Assembly (NCBI RefSeq): GCF_040513375.1
Contig: NZ_JBEVTG010000002.1
Span: 868,001 to 932,000, forward strand
DNA: 64,000 nt
DNA from: Flagellimonas_B algarum
GTDB lineage: Bacteria > Bacteroidota > Bacteroidia > Flavobacteriales > Flavobacteriaceae
Reading direction: 5' to 3'
Position numbers and translations under genes: made by a program. Of this stretch, positions 43,583 to 53,376 are shown piece by piece. A model generated the notes under the pieces. That model ran no database searches, was not told the DNA's origin, and worked only from the letters and a program-made list of their open reading frames with translations. The stretch's first letter is position 1; each line of letters begins with the position of its first letter.

Positions 43583-45787
43583 ATGACGGAGGCGGCCATT
43601 GCAAAAGAGAACAAAGAAATAGCCAAGCAATACAAGGAATTGCTTCGCATTAGCTATCAGACCCTTTCGCCGGCGGATAAGAAATTGATCCGTTCGGCTT
43701 TCGATATTGCCGTTGACGCCCATAAAGACCAACGGCGTAAATCAGGGGAAGCCTATATCTTCCATCCGATAGCCGTGGCCAAGATCGTGGCTTCTGAAAT
43801 CGGACTCGATGCCGTTTCGATAGCCTCGGCCCTATTGCATGATGTGGTAGAGGACACGCCTTATACCCTAGATGATATCGAGCGCATGTTCGGGGAGACC
43901 GTTGCCCGCATTGTTGATGGCCTGACCAAGATCGCACACCTGAAAAAAGACAAGAATATCAGCCAACAAGCTGAAAATTTCAGGAAAATGTTGCTTACCC
44001 TGCACGATGACGTGCGGGTGATCATCATCAAAATCGCCGACCGCTACCACAATATGTTGACCATGGATGCGATGCCGGAGTACAAGCAAGTGAAAATCGC
44101 TTCGGAGACCTTGTACATCTATGCCCCCCTCGCCCATAGGATCGGCCTATACAACATCAAGACCCAACTCGAAGACCTCAGTTTGAAGTATACCGAACCG
44201 GAGGTCTACAACGACATTTTGGGAAAAATCGAGGAAACCGAAGAAGAACAACAAACCTATATCAAGGACTTCACCAACGTTATCCGTGACTCCCTGGATA
44301 AAGAAGGCTTGAACTACTCCATCAAAGGGCGAATGAAGTCCATCTTCTCGATACGACGTAAAATGGTGGCCCAAAACATCCGATTCGATGAGGTCTACGA
44401 CAAATTCGCGATAAGGATCATTTACAAATCGGATCGTAAAAACGAAAAGTTTCTCGCTTGGAAGATCTATTCCATAGTAACCGATCACTTTACCCCCAAC
44501 CCGGTGCGCCTACGCGATTGGATCACCTCTCCAAAGTCGACCGGCTATGAAGCCTTACACATCACCGTAATGGGCCCCGAGGGCAAATGGGTCGAAGTAC
44601 AGATCCGCAGTGAGCGCATGCATGAAATCGCTGAAAAAGGCTATGCCGCACACTTCAAATACAAACACGGCGAACAAAAGGAGCAGGGTATCGAAGTATG
44701 GCTGAACAGGCTGCAGGAAGCCCTAGAAAGTGCCAATGGCAATGCCGTCGATTTCGTGGAGGAATTCAAGCTGAACCTTTACTCCAAAGAGATCTTCGTC
44801 TTCACCCCGAAAGGGGAGCTTAAGTCATTGCCCAAAGGAGCGACCCCCTTGGACTTTGCCTTTCACATCCACACTGAAGTGGGTATGAAGACCAGGGGTG
44901 CCAAGGTGAACGGCAAATTGGTTCCTTTGAACACCACCCTGCACAGCGGGGATCAGGTAGAAGTCATCACTTCGGAATCTGCCAAGCCCAACCAAAACTG
45001 GCTTTCTTATGCAATGACCGCAAGGGCACGTGCTAAAATCAAATCGTCGTTACGCGAAGAAAAAAGGGAAATCGCCGAAGATGGCAAGGAAATTTTACGC
45101 CGGAAACTCAAGTCCCAGAAAATCAACCTCAACGAGGATGTCGTCAACAAAATGGTGAATTTCTTCAAGTTGAAGACCAGCTTAGACTTGTTTTTCAGGG
45201 TGGGTAACGGGGTTATTGACAATCAACACATCAAGGAATTCGCCGCTTCCTACAACAACGCCTTTATCAATTTCTTCAAAAACCGGATCCGTCGTAACCC
45301 GACGCCGGAAGACATCAACAAAGATGAGATCACGGCCAATTACGATATGCTGGTTTTTGGCAACGAAGAAGAGAAATTGAGCTATAAGCTTTCGCAATGC
45401 TGTAACCCCATTCCGGGAGACGAAGTCTTTGGGTTCGTCAGTGTCAACGACGGAATCAAAGTACACGCCAAATCCTGTCCGAACGCGATTTCGTTACAAT
45501 CGAATTACGCGTACCGCATCATTTCGGCCAAATGGATCGATTCTTCACAAGAAGACTTCACGGCGGACATCCTGATTACCGGTATTGACAATCTCGGCCT
45601 GGTCAACGAAATCACCAATGTGATTTCGGACAACATGCACGTCAATATGCGCAACCTGAATTTTAGCGCGGAGGGCGGCACCTTTACCGGAAGGATCACC
45701 TTGGTCGTAAAAAACAACTCCATTCTCAAAAAACTGATCAACAACTTGAAACAGATCGGCGGTATCGATAAAGTGAGTCGAATTTGA
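43583..45787 (+). CDS. Bifunctional (p)ppGpp synthetase/hydrolase (Rel/SpoT)
   Basis: A 734-residue stringent-response enzyme. The N-terminal HD hydrolase domain has HPIAVAKIVASE and ALLHDVVEDTPYTLDDIE with the intact HDxxED. The synthetase domain includes KSTGYEALHITVMGPEGKW and the EIAEKGYAAHFKYK segment. A TGS domain (VFTPKGELKSLPKGATPLDFAF) and a C-terminal ACT domain follow. Both catalytic halves look complete. Its end overlaps the frame upstream of fur, which probably begins later. Confidence 0.95.
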   Translation: MTEAAIAKENKEIAKQYKELLRISYQTLSPADKKLIRSAFDIAVDAHKDQRRKSGEAYIFHPIAVAKIVASEIGLDAVSIASALLHDVVEDTPYTLDDIERMFGETVARIVDGLTKIAHLKKDKNISQQAENFRKMLLTLHDDVRVIIIKIADRYHNMLTMDAMPEYKQVKIASETLYIYAPLAHRIGLYNIKTQLEDLSLKYTEPEVYNDILGKIEETEEEQQTYIKDFTNVIRDSLDKEGLNYSIKGRMKSIFSIRRKMVAQNIRFDEVYDKFAIRIIYKSDRKNEKFLAWKIYSIVTDHFTPNPVRLRDWITSPKSTGYEALHITVMGPEGKWVEVQIRSERMHEIAEKGYAAHFKYKHGEQKEQGIEVWLNRLQEALESANGNAVDFVEEFKLNLYSKEIFVFTPKGELKSLPKGATPLDFAFHIHTEVGMKTRGAKVNGKLVPLNTTLHSGDQVEVITSESAKPNQNWLSYAMTARARAKIKSSLREEKREIAEDGKEILRRKLKSQKINLNEDVVNKMVNFFKLKTSLDLFFRVGNGVIDNQHIKEFAASYNNAFINFFKNRIRRNPTPEDINKDEITANYDMLVFGNEEEKLSYKLSQCCNPIPGDEVFGFVSVNDGIKVHAKSCPNAISLQSNYAYRIISAKWIDSSQEDFTADILITGIDNLGLVNEITNVISDNMHVNMRNLNFSAEGGTFTGRITLVVKNNSILKKLINNLKQIGGIDKVSRI

Positions 45788-45797
45788 TTTTTAGACG

Positions 45798-45805
45798 TAC
45801 CTTTG
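45798..45805 (+). promoter_or_regulatory. -7 element of fur
   Basis: TACCTTTG, exact TAnnTTTG, 23 bases before the ATG at 45829. It excludes an upstream in-frame ATG at 45784 from this transcript and supports the shorter Fur. Confidence 0.5.
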
Positions 45806-45828
45806 TACGGTTAATAGCGAAGCTTCCC

Positions 45829-46284
45829 ATGGGCAACAACAAAAACCAAGAAATCGTCAAAAACGTCTTCACCAATTTTCTTGAAGAAAATGGGCACCGA
45901 AAGACCCCTGAGCGCTATGCCATCCTTCAAGAAATCTATGAAAGTGACGATCATTTCGATGTCGAATCCCTGTACATCAAAATGAAAACAAAAAACTATC
46001 GTGTAAGCCGTGCAACTTTATACAATACTATTGAGTTATTGCTGGATTGCAAGCTGGTCCGTAAACACCAGTTCGGTAAAAACCAGGCCCAATATGAAAA
46101 GTCGTACTTCGATAGGCAGCACGATCATGTGATCCTGACCGATACCGGGGAAGTCGTCGAATTCTGTGACCCACGGATCCAATCGATCAAAAAAACGATC
46201 GAGGAAGTTTTCGACATCCAGATCAACAATCATTCTTTATACTTTTACGGAACCAGGAACAAGGAAGAAAAAGTAACCGACTAA
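45829..46284 (+). CDS. fur: Fur-family metal-dependent transcriptional regulator
   Basis: A 151-residue Fur-type repressor. The N-terminal winged helix carries GHRKTPERYAILQEIY and YRVSRATLYNTIELL. The C-terminal dimer/metal domain has the HDHVILTDTGEVVEFCD segment with metal-binding residues. It could be Fur, Zur or PerR; the lack of CxxC zinc knuckles and family similarity favour iron or peroxide sensing but do not settle it. I use the start at 45829; a longer frame from 45784 lies upstream of the promoter element. 12 bases before purA. Confidence 0.9.
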   Translation: MGNNKNQEIVKNVFTNFLEENGHRKTPERYAILQEIYESDDHFDVESLYIKMKTKNYRVSRATLYNTIELLLDCKLVRKHQFGKNQAQYEKSYFDRQHDHVILTDTGEVVEFCDPRIQSIKKTIEEVFDIQINNHSLYFYGTRNKEEKVTD

Positions 46285-46296
46285 CCACAATTTTCA

Positions 46297-47565
46297 ATGG
46301 TAGATTTATTGCTTGGGCTCCAATGGGGCGACGAGGGAAAGGGAAAAATCGTCGATGTCTTAACCAAAGACTATGACATCATCGCCCGTTTTCAAGGCGG
46401 TCCGAACGCCGGTCATACCTTAGAGTTCGATGGTATCAAACACGTATTGCATACCATTCCGTCAGGAATCTTCCATAAGAACGCCATGAACGTGGTCGGT
46501 AACGGGGTCGTCATCGATCCGGTCATCTTCAAAAAAGAGTTGGACAACTTGGCCAAGTTCAATATCAATATCGCGTCAAGACTGGTTATTTCAAGAAAAG
46601 CCCACCTCATATTGCCGACGCACCGTCTTTTGGATGCCGCTTCGGAAACCGCCAAAGGCAAGGCCAAGATCGGCTCGACCTTAAAAGGGATCGGCCCTAC
46701 CTATATGGATAAGACAGGCCGGAACGGAATGCGCGTCGGTGACCTTGAATTCGACAATTGGAAAGAGAAATACCGGGCCCTTGCCGACAAGCATGAGGCC
46801 ATGATCGATTATTACAACGTGCAGATCGATTACGACCTGGCCGAGCTCGAAGCCGAATTCTGTGAAGGGATCGAAGCGCTTCGACAGTTGCAATTCATCG
46901 ACAGTGAAAATTACATGTTCAACGCCATGGCCGAAAAAAAGAAGATTTTGGCCGAAGGGGCCCAAGGCTCGTTATTGGATATCGATTTCGGAACCTACCC
47001 CTATGTGACCTCATCAAACACTACGGCCGCGGGTGCCTGCACCGGTTTGGGGGTTGCCCCCGGTCGCATCGGAAACGTCTTGGGAATTTTCAAAGCCTAT
47101 ACCACCCGTGTGGGCAGCGGTCCTTTTCCGACAGAACTCTTTGATGAAGACGGAGCTACTATGGGTAGGGTCGGCAATGAATTCGGTGCCACGACCGGTC
47201 GACCCAGACGTTGTGGTTGGCTGGATCTAGTCGCCTTGAAATACGCCGTGCAAATCAACGGGGTCACCGAACTGATGATGATGAAGGCCGATGTACTCAG
47301 CGGATTCGAAACCATCAAGGTCTGTACTGCTTATGAATACAAAGGCGAACGCATCGAACACCTCCCCTATAATATCGAAAGCGACAACGTCAAACCAATT
47401 TATGAGGAACTACCAGGTTGGGCAAAAGACTTGACTAAAATGACCAAGGCCGATGAACTTCCAGAGACGCTGAACCAATACATCGCCTTTTTGGAGACCC
47501 AGCTTGATGTACCGATAAAAATCGTATCCGTAGGTCCTGATCGTACCCAGACCATCCATCGCTAA
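46297..47565 (+). CDS. purA: Adenylosuccinate synthase
   Basis: First committed step from IMP to AMP. The 422-residue protein has GLQWGDEGKGKIVDVLTKD (P-loop-like phosphate site), FQGGPNAGHTLEFDG and the C-terminal SVGPDRTQTI. The region VTSSNTTAAGACTGLGV also matches. Length normal. Co-directional with fur, which it follows by 12 bases. Confidence 0.96.
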   Translation: MVDLLLGLQWGDEGKGKIVDVLTKDYDIIARFQGGPNAGHTLEFDGIKHVLHTIPSGIFHKNAMNVVGNGVVIDPVIFKKELDNLAKFNINIASRLVISRKAHLILPTHRLLDAASETAKGKAKIGSTLKGIGPTYMDKTGRNGMRVGDLEFDNWKEKYRALADKHEAMIDYYNVQIDYDLAELEAEFCEGIEALRQLQFIDSENYMFNAMAEKKKILAEGAQGSLLDIDFGTYPYVTSSNTTAAGACTGLGVAPGRIGNVLGIFKAYTTRVGSGPFPTELFDEDGATMGRVGNEFGATTGRPRRCGWLDLVALKYAVQINGVTELMMMKADVLSGFETIKVCTAYEYKGERIEHLPYNIESDNVKPIYEELPGWAKDLTKMTKADELPETLNQYIAFLETQLDVPIKIVSVGPDRTQTIHR

Positions 47566-47616
47566 GGAGTTATAGAATTTTTGTAACTTTCTGAACACCA
47601 ACCCATTTTATCCTTT

Positions 47617-48579
47617 ATGAAACGGTTCTGGATCGGAATGGCTTGCCTGATGGCGGGCTGCATGCAACAGGGCAAACCCAAACTCGTTTTCGACAGCGTC
47701 TCCGAAACGAGGCAAATCGAGGCCATAACCCTATTAGGGGATACGTTATTTACCGAAAGGGCGCTCCCGAGCAAAGCTTTGGATAAGTACGAAACTGCAA
47801 AGCTGGACTATGAAAGTGCACCGGAATCCGTAGAAAACCTCATCTGGTACGGCAGGCGTTGTGCCTATCTCAAGCATTTCAATAAAGCCATTGCCATTTA
47901 TACCGAGGGCATCTCCAAATTCCCAGAAGATGCACGCTTATATCGGCATCGCGGCCATCGGTATCTTTCTACACGACAGTATGATAAGGCGGTCAGCGAT
48001 TTTGAAAAGGCAGCCTTGTTGATGGAGGGCAAATCCGACCAGGTAGAACCCGATGGGCTCCCAAATGCACAGAACATCCCGATCAGCAGCTTGAAAGGCA
48101 ATATTTGGTATCATCTTGGTCTGGCACATTACCTGCAAGGGAACTACGAAAAAGCCCTTTCGGTCTTTTCAAAACGAAGCGAGACCAATAAATTCGATGA
48201 TAACCTCGTATCGGGCGGACATTGGATGTATATGATCCTAAAGCGAATAGGGCGATCGCAGGACGCCGCTGAAATACTAGCCCCGATCCATAAGGACCTT
48301 GATATCATCGAAAACACCAATTACCATACGATTTGCCTCTTTTACAAAGAGGTCATTGGTATGGACCAAATCACCATCAGGGGTGATGGATCTTCTTCTG
48401 ACGATGTATTCCTTTACGGATTGGGCAATTGGCAACTTTACGAACAAAAAGACACGGTAGCGGCTAAAACTTACTTCAAAAGACTCTTGAACGAAGGCAA
48501 CCCCTACTCCTTTGCGTATTTGGCCGCTGAATCGGATTGGAAACGATTCTTCGAATCACCATCAGCATCCGTTGAGTGA
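47617..48579 (+). CDS. TPR-containing lipoprotein
   Basis: A 320-residue exported lipoprotein with a type II signal ending at ACLMAGC (Cys15). The mature part carries TPR-like pairs, for example FNKAIAIYTEGISKFPEDAR, and later GNYEKALSVFSKRSE. It probably scaffolds a periplasmic or outer-membrane assembly. No enzymatic motif is seen. It lies between purA and the OstA-like gene, a neighbourhood I believe common in Flavobacteriaceae. Confidence 0.78.
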   Translation: MKRFWIGMACLMAGCMQQGKPKLVFDSVSETRQIEAITLLGDTLFTERALPSKALDKYETAKLDYESAPESVENLIWYGRRCAYLKHFNKAIAIYTEGISKFPEDARLYRHRGHRYLSTRQYDKAVSDFEKAALLMEGKSDQVEPDGLPNAQNIPISSLKGNIWYHLGLAHYLQGNYEKALSVFSKRSETNKFDDNLVSGGHWMYMILKRIGRSQDAAEILAPIHKDLDIIENTNYHTICLFYKEVIGMDQITIRGDGSSSDDVFLYGLGNWQLYEQKDTVAAKTYFKRLLNEGNPYSFAYLAAESDWKRFFESPSASVE

Positions 48580-48645
48580 ATGCAGGGAGCTGGATGATTC
48601 TCCCAAAGCTTTGCAAATAGCACGATGAACTTGATGCAAAAGCCC

Positions 48646-48653
48646 TACTTTTG
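48646..48653 (+). promoter_or_regulatory. -7-like element at the OstA-like gene start
   Basis: TACTTTTG matches TAnnTTTG exactly and overlaps the TTG at 48651. If used, translation would have to begin at the next in-frame TTG (48672). No good -33 partner was seen. Confidence 0.3.
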
Positions 48654-50636
48654 GCAAAAATTTCCAATTTCTTGAGAAAGGCTTTTCCTTTTTTGGTCGG
48701 ATGCTGCTTTTTTATGGCCCAGGCCCAAGAGCAATCACCACAAGAACGTCAGATCAACATCGTCTATGGGGCGAATTTCACCAAAGACGAAGCGAAGTAT
48801 CCCGGGGCATCCATTTTCAGCAAAGATGATGAACGGCAGGTGCAGTTCGAACATCAAGGGGCCGACCTATGGTGTGATATCGCCATTTTCTACTCCCAAG
48901 AAAACAGATTGCAGGCGATTGGCAACGTGCGATTGCAACAAGGCGATTCGATCGAGATGAACAGCGGTAAACTCGATTATGACGGTGACACCCGTTTAGC
49001 CCGTGCCTTCGAAAAAGTCGACCTCACCGATGGGCAGATGACCCTGACCACCGATACGCTGTACTTCGATCGTGAAAAGCAATATTCGTATTACAATTCC
49101 GGCGGTAAGGTCGTCGATTCGGCGAACACCTTGACCAGCATCATCGGCACCTATTTTATGGAGCTGAAGAAAGTACAATTCTTGAACAACGTACATATCG
49201 ACAACCCGGAATACCAAATCGATTCAAAGCAACTCGACTACTACCGGGTTTCTAAGGAAGCCTTTATGTACGGGCCATCGACCATTACGGGCGAAGACTA
49301 CAAAATCTATTGTGAACGTGGGTTCTATGATACCCGAATCGAACAGGGGTACGGGATCAAGAACACCAAGATCAACTATAGCAACCGGATTATCGAAGGG
49401 GATAGTGTGTATTTCGACAAAGCGACCTCCTTCGCGTCGGCCACGAATAACATCACGGTCACCGATACGATCAACGATGGGGTCATTCGAGCCCATTATG
49501 CCGAGGTTTTCAAAGAAAAAGATTCGGTTTTCGCTACCAAGAGGGCCGTGGCGGTAAGTCTGGTTCAGCAAGATTCATTATACATCCATGGGGATACCTT
49601 GATGGTCACGGGCAAACCGGAAGAGCGTATATTAAGGGCCTTCCGCAATGCCAAATTTTTCAAAAAAGACTTGAGTGGTAAATGCGATTCGATCCACTCG
49701 GCGCAAAATACCGGTATCACCCAACTGATCAAAGACCCGATCCTTTGGAACATCGACAATCAAATGACCGGAGATAGTATCCACCTGATTTCGGATGTAG
49801 AGACCGATAAGCTCGATTCCCTTAAAGTCATCAACAACGCCTTCATCGTTTCTTTGGATACCATCGGCAACCGGGGCTATAATCAAGCCAAGGGCATCGA
49901 CATGTTCGGAAAGTTCGAAGAAAACGAGCTGAAAGTGATCGATCTGGTCAAGAATACCGAAGTCATTTATTACATGTATAACGATGACGATGAGTTCGTA
50001 GGGGTCGACAAGACGACCTGCAGCAAAATCCGGTTGATCATGGAGAACAGCGATATCGATGAGATTACCTTTTTCATAGACCCTGATGGCGACATTTTTC
50101 CAGAAGAAGACTGGGCAGAGCAAGTACAACGTCTAAAAGGCTTCATTTGGCGGGGTGATGAACGTCTGATGACCAAAGATGATATTTTCGACGCTGATGA
50201 CAACAATATCCAATTGGTAAAGATCAAAGGCATCGAAGAACCGCTCATATTCAATGACAGCCTGTTCAACCCACCGAAACCGGTCAAGCCCATGCTGAAA
50301 CCAGCGCCTAAACCGGCGCCACAGCTGAGTGAAGCCGACGACCTTCCGGCTTCACACCCCTATTCGGGAAGGTATGAAAAGGTGAAGAAAACCAAAGGCC
50401 TGGAAGTTGGGCATTATGTCATCGCCAATGTATTCGGCGAAGAATCGAACCTTAGGCCGTTTTTGATATCCTTACGCTCCCAAGGGTTCGAACCTTCCTA
50501 CTTTCAGCGAAAAGTAAACGGGTATTACTATGCCTATTTGCAACGCTTCGATACCTTTGAACAAGCTGCGAAAATGGTGAACAGCCAATTTAACGGGCGC
50601 TATGACAAAGACCTTTGGATCCTTGAGGTCAACTAA
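48651..50636 (+). CDS. OstA/LptA-like periplasmic protein with C-terminal SPOR-like domain
   Basis: A 661-residue exported protein. A signal peptide (ending near FFMAQAQ) is followed by a long OstA/LptA-type beta repeat region (about residues 40-460) with NSGKLDYDGDTRLARAFEKV and many similar strand pairs, as in LPS-transport proteins. A proline-rich linker (about 540-575) joins it to a C-terminal domain of about 75 residues. That domain, from GHYVIANVFGEESNLRPFL to DKDLWILEVN, looks SPOR-like. The start is a TTG at 48651 or 48672. It lies upstream of an aminotransferase. Confidence 0.83.
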   Translation: MAKISNFLRKAFPFLVGCCFFMAQAQEQSPQERQINIVYGANFTKDEAKYPGASIFSKDDERQVQFEHQGADLWCDIAIFYSQENRLQAIGNVRLQQGDSIEMNSGKLDYDGDTRLARAFEKVDLTDGQMTLTTDTLYFDREKQYSYYNSGGKVVDSANTLTSIIGTYFMELKKVQFLNNVHIDNPEYQIDSKQLDYYRVSKEAFMYGPSTITGEDYKIYCERGFYDTRIEQGYGIKNTKINYSNRIIEGDSVYFDKATSFASATNNITVTDTINDGVIRAHYAEVFKEKDSVFATKRAVAVSLVQQDSLYIHGDTLMVTGKPEERILRAFRNAKFFKKDLSGKCDSIHSAQNTGITQLIKDPILWNIDNQMTGDSIHLISDVETDKLDSLKVINNAFIVSLDTIGNRGYNQAKGIDMFGKFEENELKVIDLVKNTEVIYYMYNDDDEFVGVDKTTCSKIRLIMENSDIDEITFFIDPDGDIFPEEDWAEQVQRLKGFIWRGDERLMTKDDIFDADDNNIQLVKIKGIEEPLIFNDSLFNPPKPVKPMLKPAPKPAPQLSEADDLPASHPYSGRYEKVKKTKGLEVGHYVIANVFGEESNLRPFLISLRSQGFEPSYFQRKVNGYYYAYLQRFDTFEQAAKMVNSQFNGRYDKDLWILEVN

Positions 50637-50669
50637 AAGATAGCCTGGCAAAATAGAACCGATATCGAG

Positions 50670-51863
50670 GTGAAAGAAGATTTCCTCAAATACCAAGCAC
50701 AGACAAGTGCCCATCCACTCGGACTTGAAATCTCAAAAGCCGAGGGATCCTACGTATACGACACCGAAGGAAATGCCCATTTAGACTTTGTAGCGGGCGT
50801 ATCCGCCTGTGCTTTGGGCCATCGACATCCTAGGGTGGTGAAGGCGATCCAAGAACAGACTGAGCGCTATTTGCACGTCATGGTGTATGGGGAATACGTT
50901 CAAGGTCCGGCAGTAGCCTTTGCCAAAAAATTGGCAGCCCAGTTGCCTGAAAACCTGCAGACCACGTATTTGGTGAATTCAGGAACCGAAGCTATCGAGG
51001 GTGCCTTGAAATTGGCGCGACGCGTAACAGGTCGTAGTGAACTCATCGCAGCCGATAAGGCCTATCACGGCAATACCATGGGCAGTCTTAGTGTGATGGG
51101 TTATGAAGAGCGCAAACGGGCCTTTAGACCCCTAATCCCCGATGTGCGATTCTTGACCTTCAATGACTTCGATGGATTGGCGATGATCACAGAGAAAACG
51201 GCCGGGGTCATTTTGGAGACCATTCAAGGCGGTGCAGGTTTTATCCTTCCGGAACCCGGCTACCTCAAAGCCGTCAGAAAACGTTGTGATGCGGTAGGTG
51301 CATTATTGATACTGGATGAGATCCAACCCGGATTCGGCCGTTGCGGCTCCTTATTCGCTTTTGAGGATTACGAGTGTGTGCCCGACATCCTTGTTATCGG
51401 AAAGGGAATGGCCTCAGGCCTTCCGGTGGGTGCCTTTGTAGCCTCGCACGAACACATGGCCCAACTGCAAGAGCGACCGAAATTAGGACATATCACCACA
51501 TTTGGCGGAAATCCTGTCATAGCGGCAGCTAGCTTGGCAACCTTGAGCGAATTGACTGAAAGCCAACTCATTCCGGAAACCTTGATAAAAGAAAAGTACT
51601 TCCGATCGCTTTTGGTACATCCTTTGATTAAGGAAATACGGGGAAAAGGCCTCATGCTGGCACTCCTTTTCGAAGCCCCGGAAATTGCCGATTTCCTGGT
51701 CTTAGGTGCTGCCCGAGAACAGCTGATCTTGTTTTGGTTGTTGTTCGAAAGCAGGGCCGTTCGGATCTCACCACCCTTGACCATTTCGATGGATGAAATC
51801 GAAAAAGGATGCCGACAGATCTTGACGATATTGGATGGCTACCCCGGCCAAGCTGTTAACTAA
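50670..51863 (+). CDS. Class III pyridoxal-phosphate aminotransferase
   Basis: A 397-residue PLP enzyme starting at GTG. It has FVAGVSACALGHRHP, the LVNSGTEAIEGALKLAR region, HGNTMGSLSVMGYE, the LILDEIQPGFGR acidic loop and the PLP lysine in VIGKGMASGLPVG. It belongs with acetylornithine/ornithine/GABA-type aminotransferases; the substrate cannot be told. It is likely in the same transcript as the OstA-like gene. No arginine or polyamine genes flank it. Confidence 0.9.
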   Translation: MKEDFLKYQAQTSAHPLGLEISKAEGSYVYDTEGNAHLDFVAGVSACALGHRHPRVVKAIQEQTERYLHVMVYGEYVQGPAVAFAKKLAAQLPENLQTTYLVNSGTEAIEGALKLARRVTGRSELIAADKAYHGNTMGSLSVMGYEERKRAFRPLIPDVRFLTFNDFDGLAMITEKTAGVILETIQGGAGFILPEPGYLKAVRKRCDAVGALLILDEIQPGFGRCGSLFAFEDYECVPDILVIGKGMASGLPVGAFVASHEHMAQLQERPKLGHITTFGGNPVIAAASLATLSELTESQLIPETLIKEKYFRSLLVHPLIKEIRGKGLMLALLFEAPEIADFLVLGAAREQLILFWLLFESRAVRISPPLTISMDEIEKGCRQILTILDGYPGQAVN

Positions 51864-51950
51864 TTTGTTGATAACATACCCAAATTACGGACGAAAAACA
51901 GGCGGGTAAACCGCTAATTTTAAGTCCATAGATTAAACAAACTCCTTTCT

Positions 51951-53351
51951 ATGGCGTTGGAACCTAACGGAAATCCTGATAAATCCATCCTTAAATTCGA
52001 ATCGATGTTAAAGACAGATGATGTCTATTTCTTTGATTCTGAGGATTTTGAGGATATCATTCACTACTATCTCAATTTGGGCAAGGTTTCTTTAGGAAAG
52101 AAAGCCATTGAAATCGGGTTGCAGCAACACCCGAATTCCGTTGAATTGAAGTTGTTACGGGTCGAGGTATTGGTATTCGAAGACCAATTCGAAAAAGCCG
52201 GAAGGATCCTTGACGATCTGCAGACCATCGATTCGAGAAATGAGGAAATCTTCATACAACGGGCCAACATCCTCTCTAAGCAAGACGACCATCAAGGAGC
52301 GGTGAACATGTTGCTCTCGGCAATCGAGGTCGCCGATGAAAATTTTGATATCTATTCGCTATTGGGAATGGAATATTTGTTCATGGACGACTACGAAGCT
52401 GCCAAACAAAGCTTTATGAAGTGTGTATCCATCGACGATAGGGATTATTCTTCGCTCTACAACGTCGTGTATTGTTTCGAATTCTTAGAGGACTTTGATG
52501 GGGCCATTCACTATCTCAACGAATACTTGGAACGCAATCCGTACTGCGAGGTAGCTTGGCACCAATTGGGTAAAATGTACATGGCCAAAGACATGCAAAA
52601 AGAAGCGTTGACGGCCTTTGACTTCGCGATTATTTCAGACGATACGTTTTTGGGGGCGTACTTCGAAAAAGGCAGGGTGCTTGAAAAACTAGGGCGCTAC
52701 AATGAAGCCATCGAGAGTTATGAGACCACCATTACCCTTGATGACCCGACCTCACATGCCTATCTCAGGATCGGCAGGTGCCATGAGCGATTGGGCAATG
52801 ATGAAATGGCCAAATATTATTACTACCAAACGGTTCATGAAGACCCACTTTTAGACAAAGGTTGGCTCGCTATTACCGAATTTTATTATCGAAAAAAGGA
52901 CTACAACAAAGCCTTGCGGTACATCAACAAGGCAGTGAACATCGATGGGGAAAATGCCCAATATTGGAAAAAGAGTGCCCAAATCTACGTAGCCTTGGCC
53001 AATTTCGACGAAGCCGATTTCGCCTTCAAGCAAACGGTCGACCTTGGGAATTATGAATTGGACACGTGGAGGGAGTGGGCCATGGTCTTGATGCAACTTC
53101 AAGATTTTCCCTCGGCCACCCAAGTCTTGCTGCAAGGCGTGGAGTTCTATCCTGAAAACGCGATGCTCCATATGCAACTTGCCGCAGCATATCTTAAACT
53201 GGACAAAATAGCGGCCGCCAAAGAGAAATTAAGTATTGCCTTACAATTAAATACGGAAAATACAGTTCTCTTTGAGGAGCTGTTCCCAGAATTCACCCAA
53301 GTGAAATGGGTCAAGGACATGTTTTTGGAAAGCAAGCAGGCTTCCGATTGA
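51951..53351 (+). CDS. Cytoplasmic TPR-repeat protein
   Basis: A 466-residue protein made almost entirely of tetratricopeptide repeats, with no signal peptide or membrane helix. Examples are SLYNVVYCFEFLEDFDGAIH, GRVLEKLGRYNEAIESYETT and KKDYNKALRYINKAVNIDGE. About ten or more repeats can be traced. It probably scaffolds protein complexes. The function is unknown. It precedes two DUF368 genes by 25 bases. Confidence 0.83.
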   Translation: MALEPNGNPDKSILKFESMLKTDDVYFFDSEDFEDIIHYYLNLGKVSLGKKAIEIGLQQHPNSVELKLLRVEVLVFEDQFEKAGRILDDLQTIDSRNEEIFIQRANILSKQDDHQGAVNMLLSAIEVADENFDIYSLLGMEYLFMDDYEAAKQSFMKCVSIDDRDYSSLYNVVYCFEFLEDFDGAIHYLNEYLERNPYCEVAWHQLGKMYMAKDMQKEALTAFDFAIISDDTFLGAYFEKGRVLEKLGRYNEAIESYETTITLDDPTSHAYLRIGRCHERLGNDEMAKYYYYQTVHEDPLLDKGWLAITEFYYRKKDYNKALRYINKAVNIDGENAQYWKKSAQIYVALANFDEADFAFKQTVDLGNYELDTWREWAMVLMQLQDFPSATQVLLQGVEFYPENAMLHMQLAAAYLKLDKIAAAKEKLSIALQLNTENTVLFEELFPEFTQVKWVKDMFLESKQASD

Positions 53352-53376
53352 TTTGAAAAAACCCTAAACATTCGCA

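Noticed and set aside
48580..48650. Possible hairpin GGGAG-N10-CTCCC between the TPR lipoprotein and OstA-like genes
   Set aside because: Short stem, large loop and no T-run; too weak to call.
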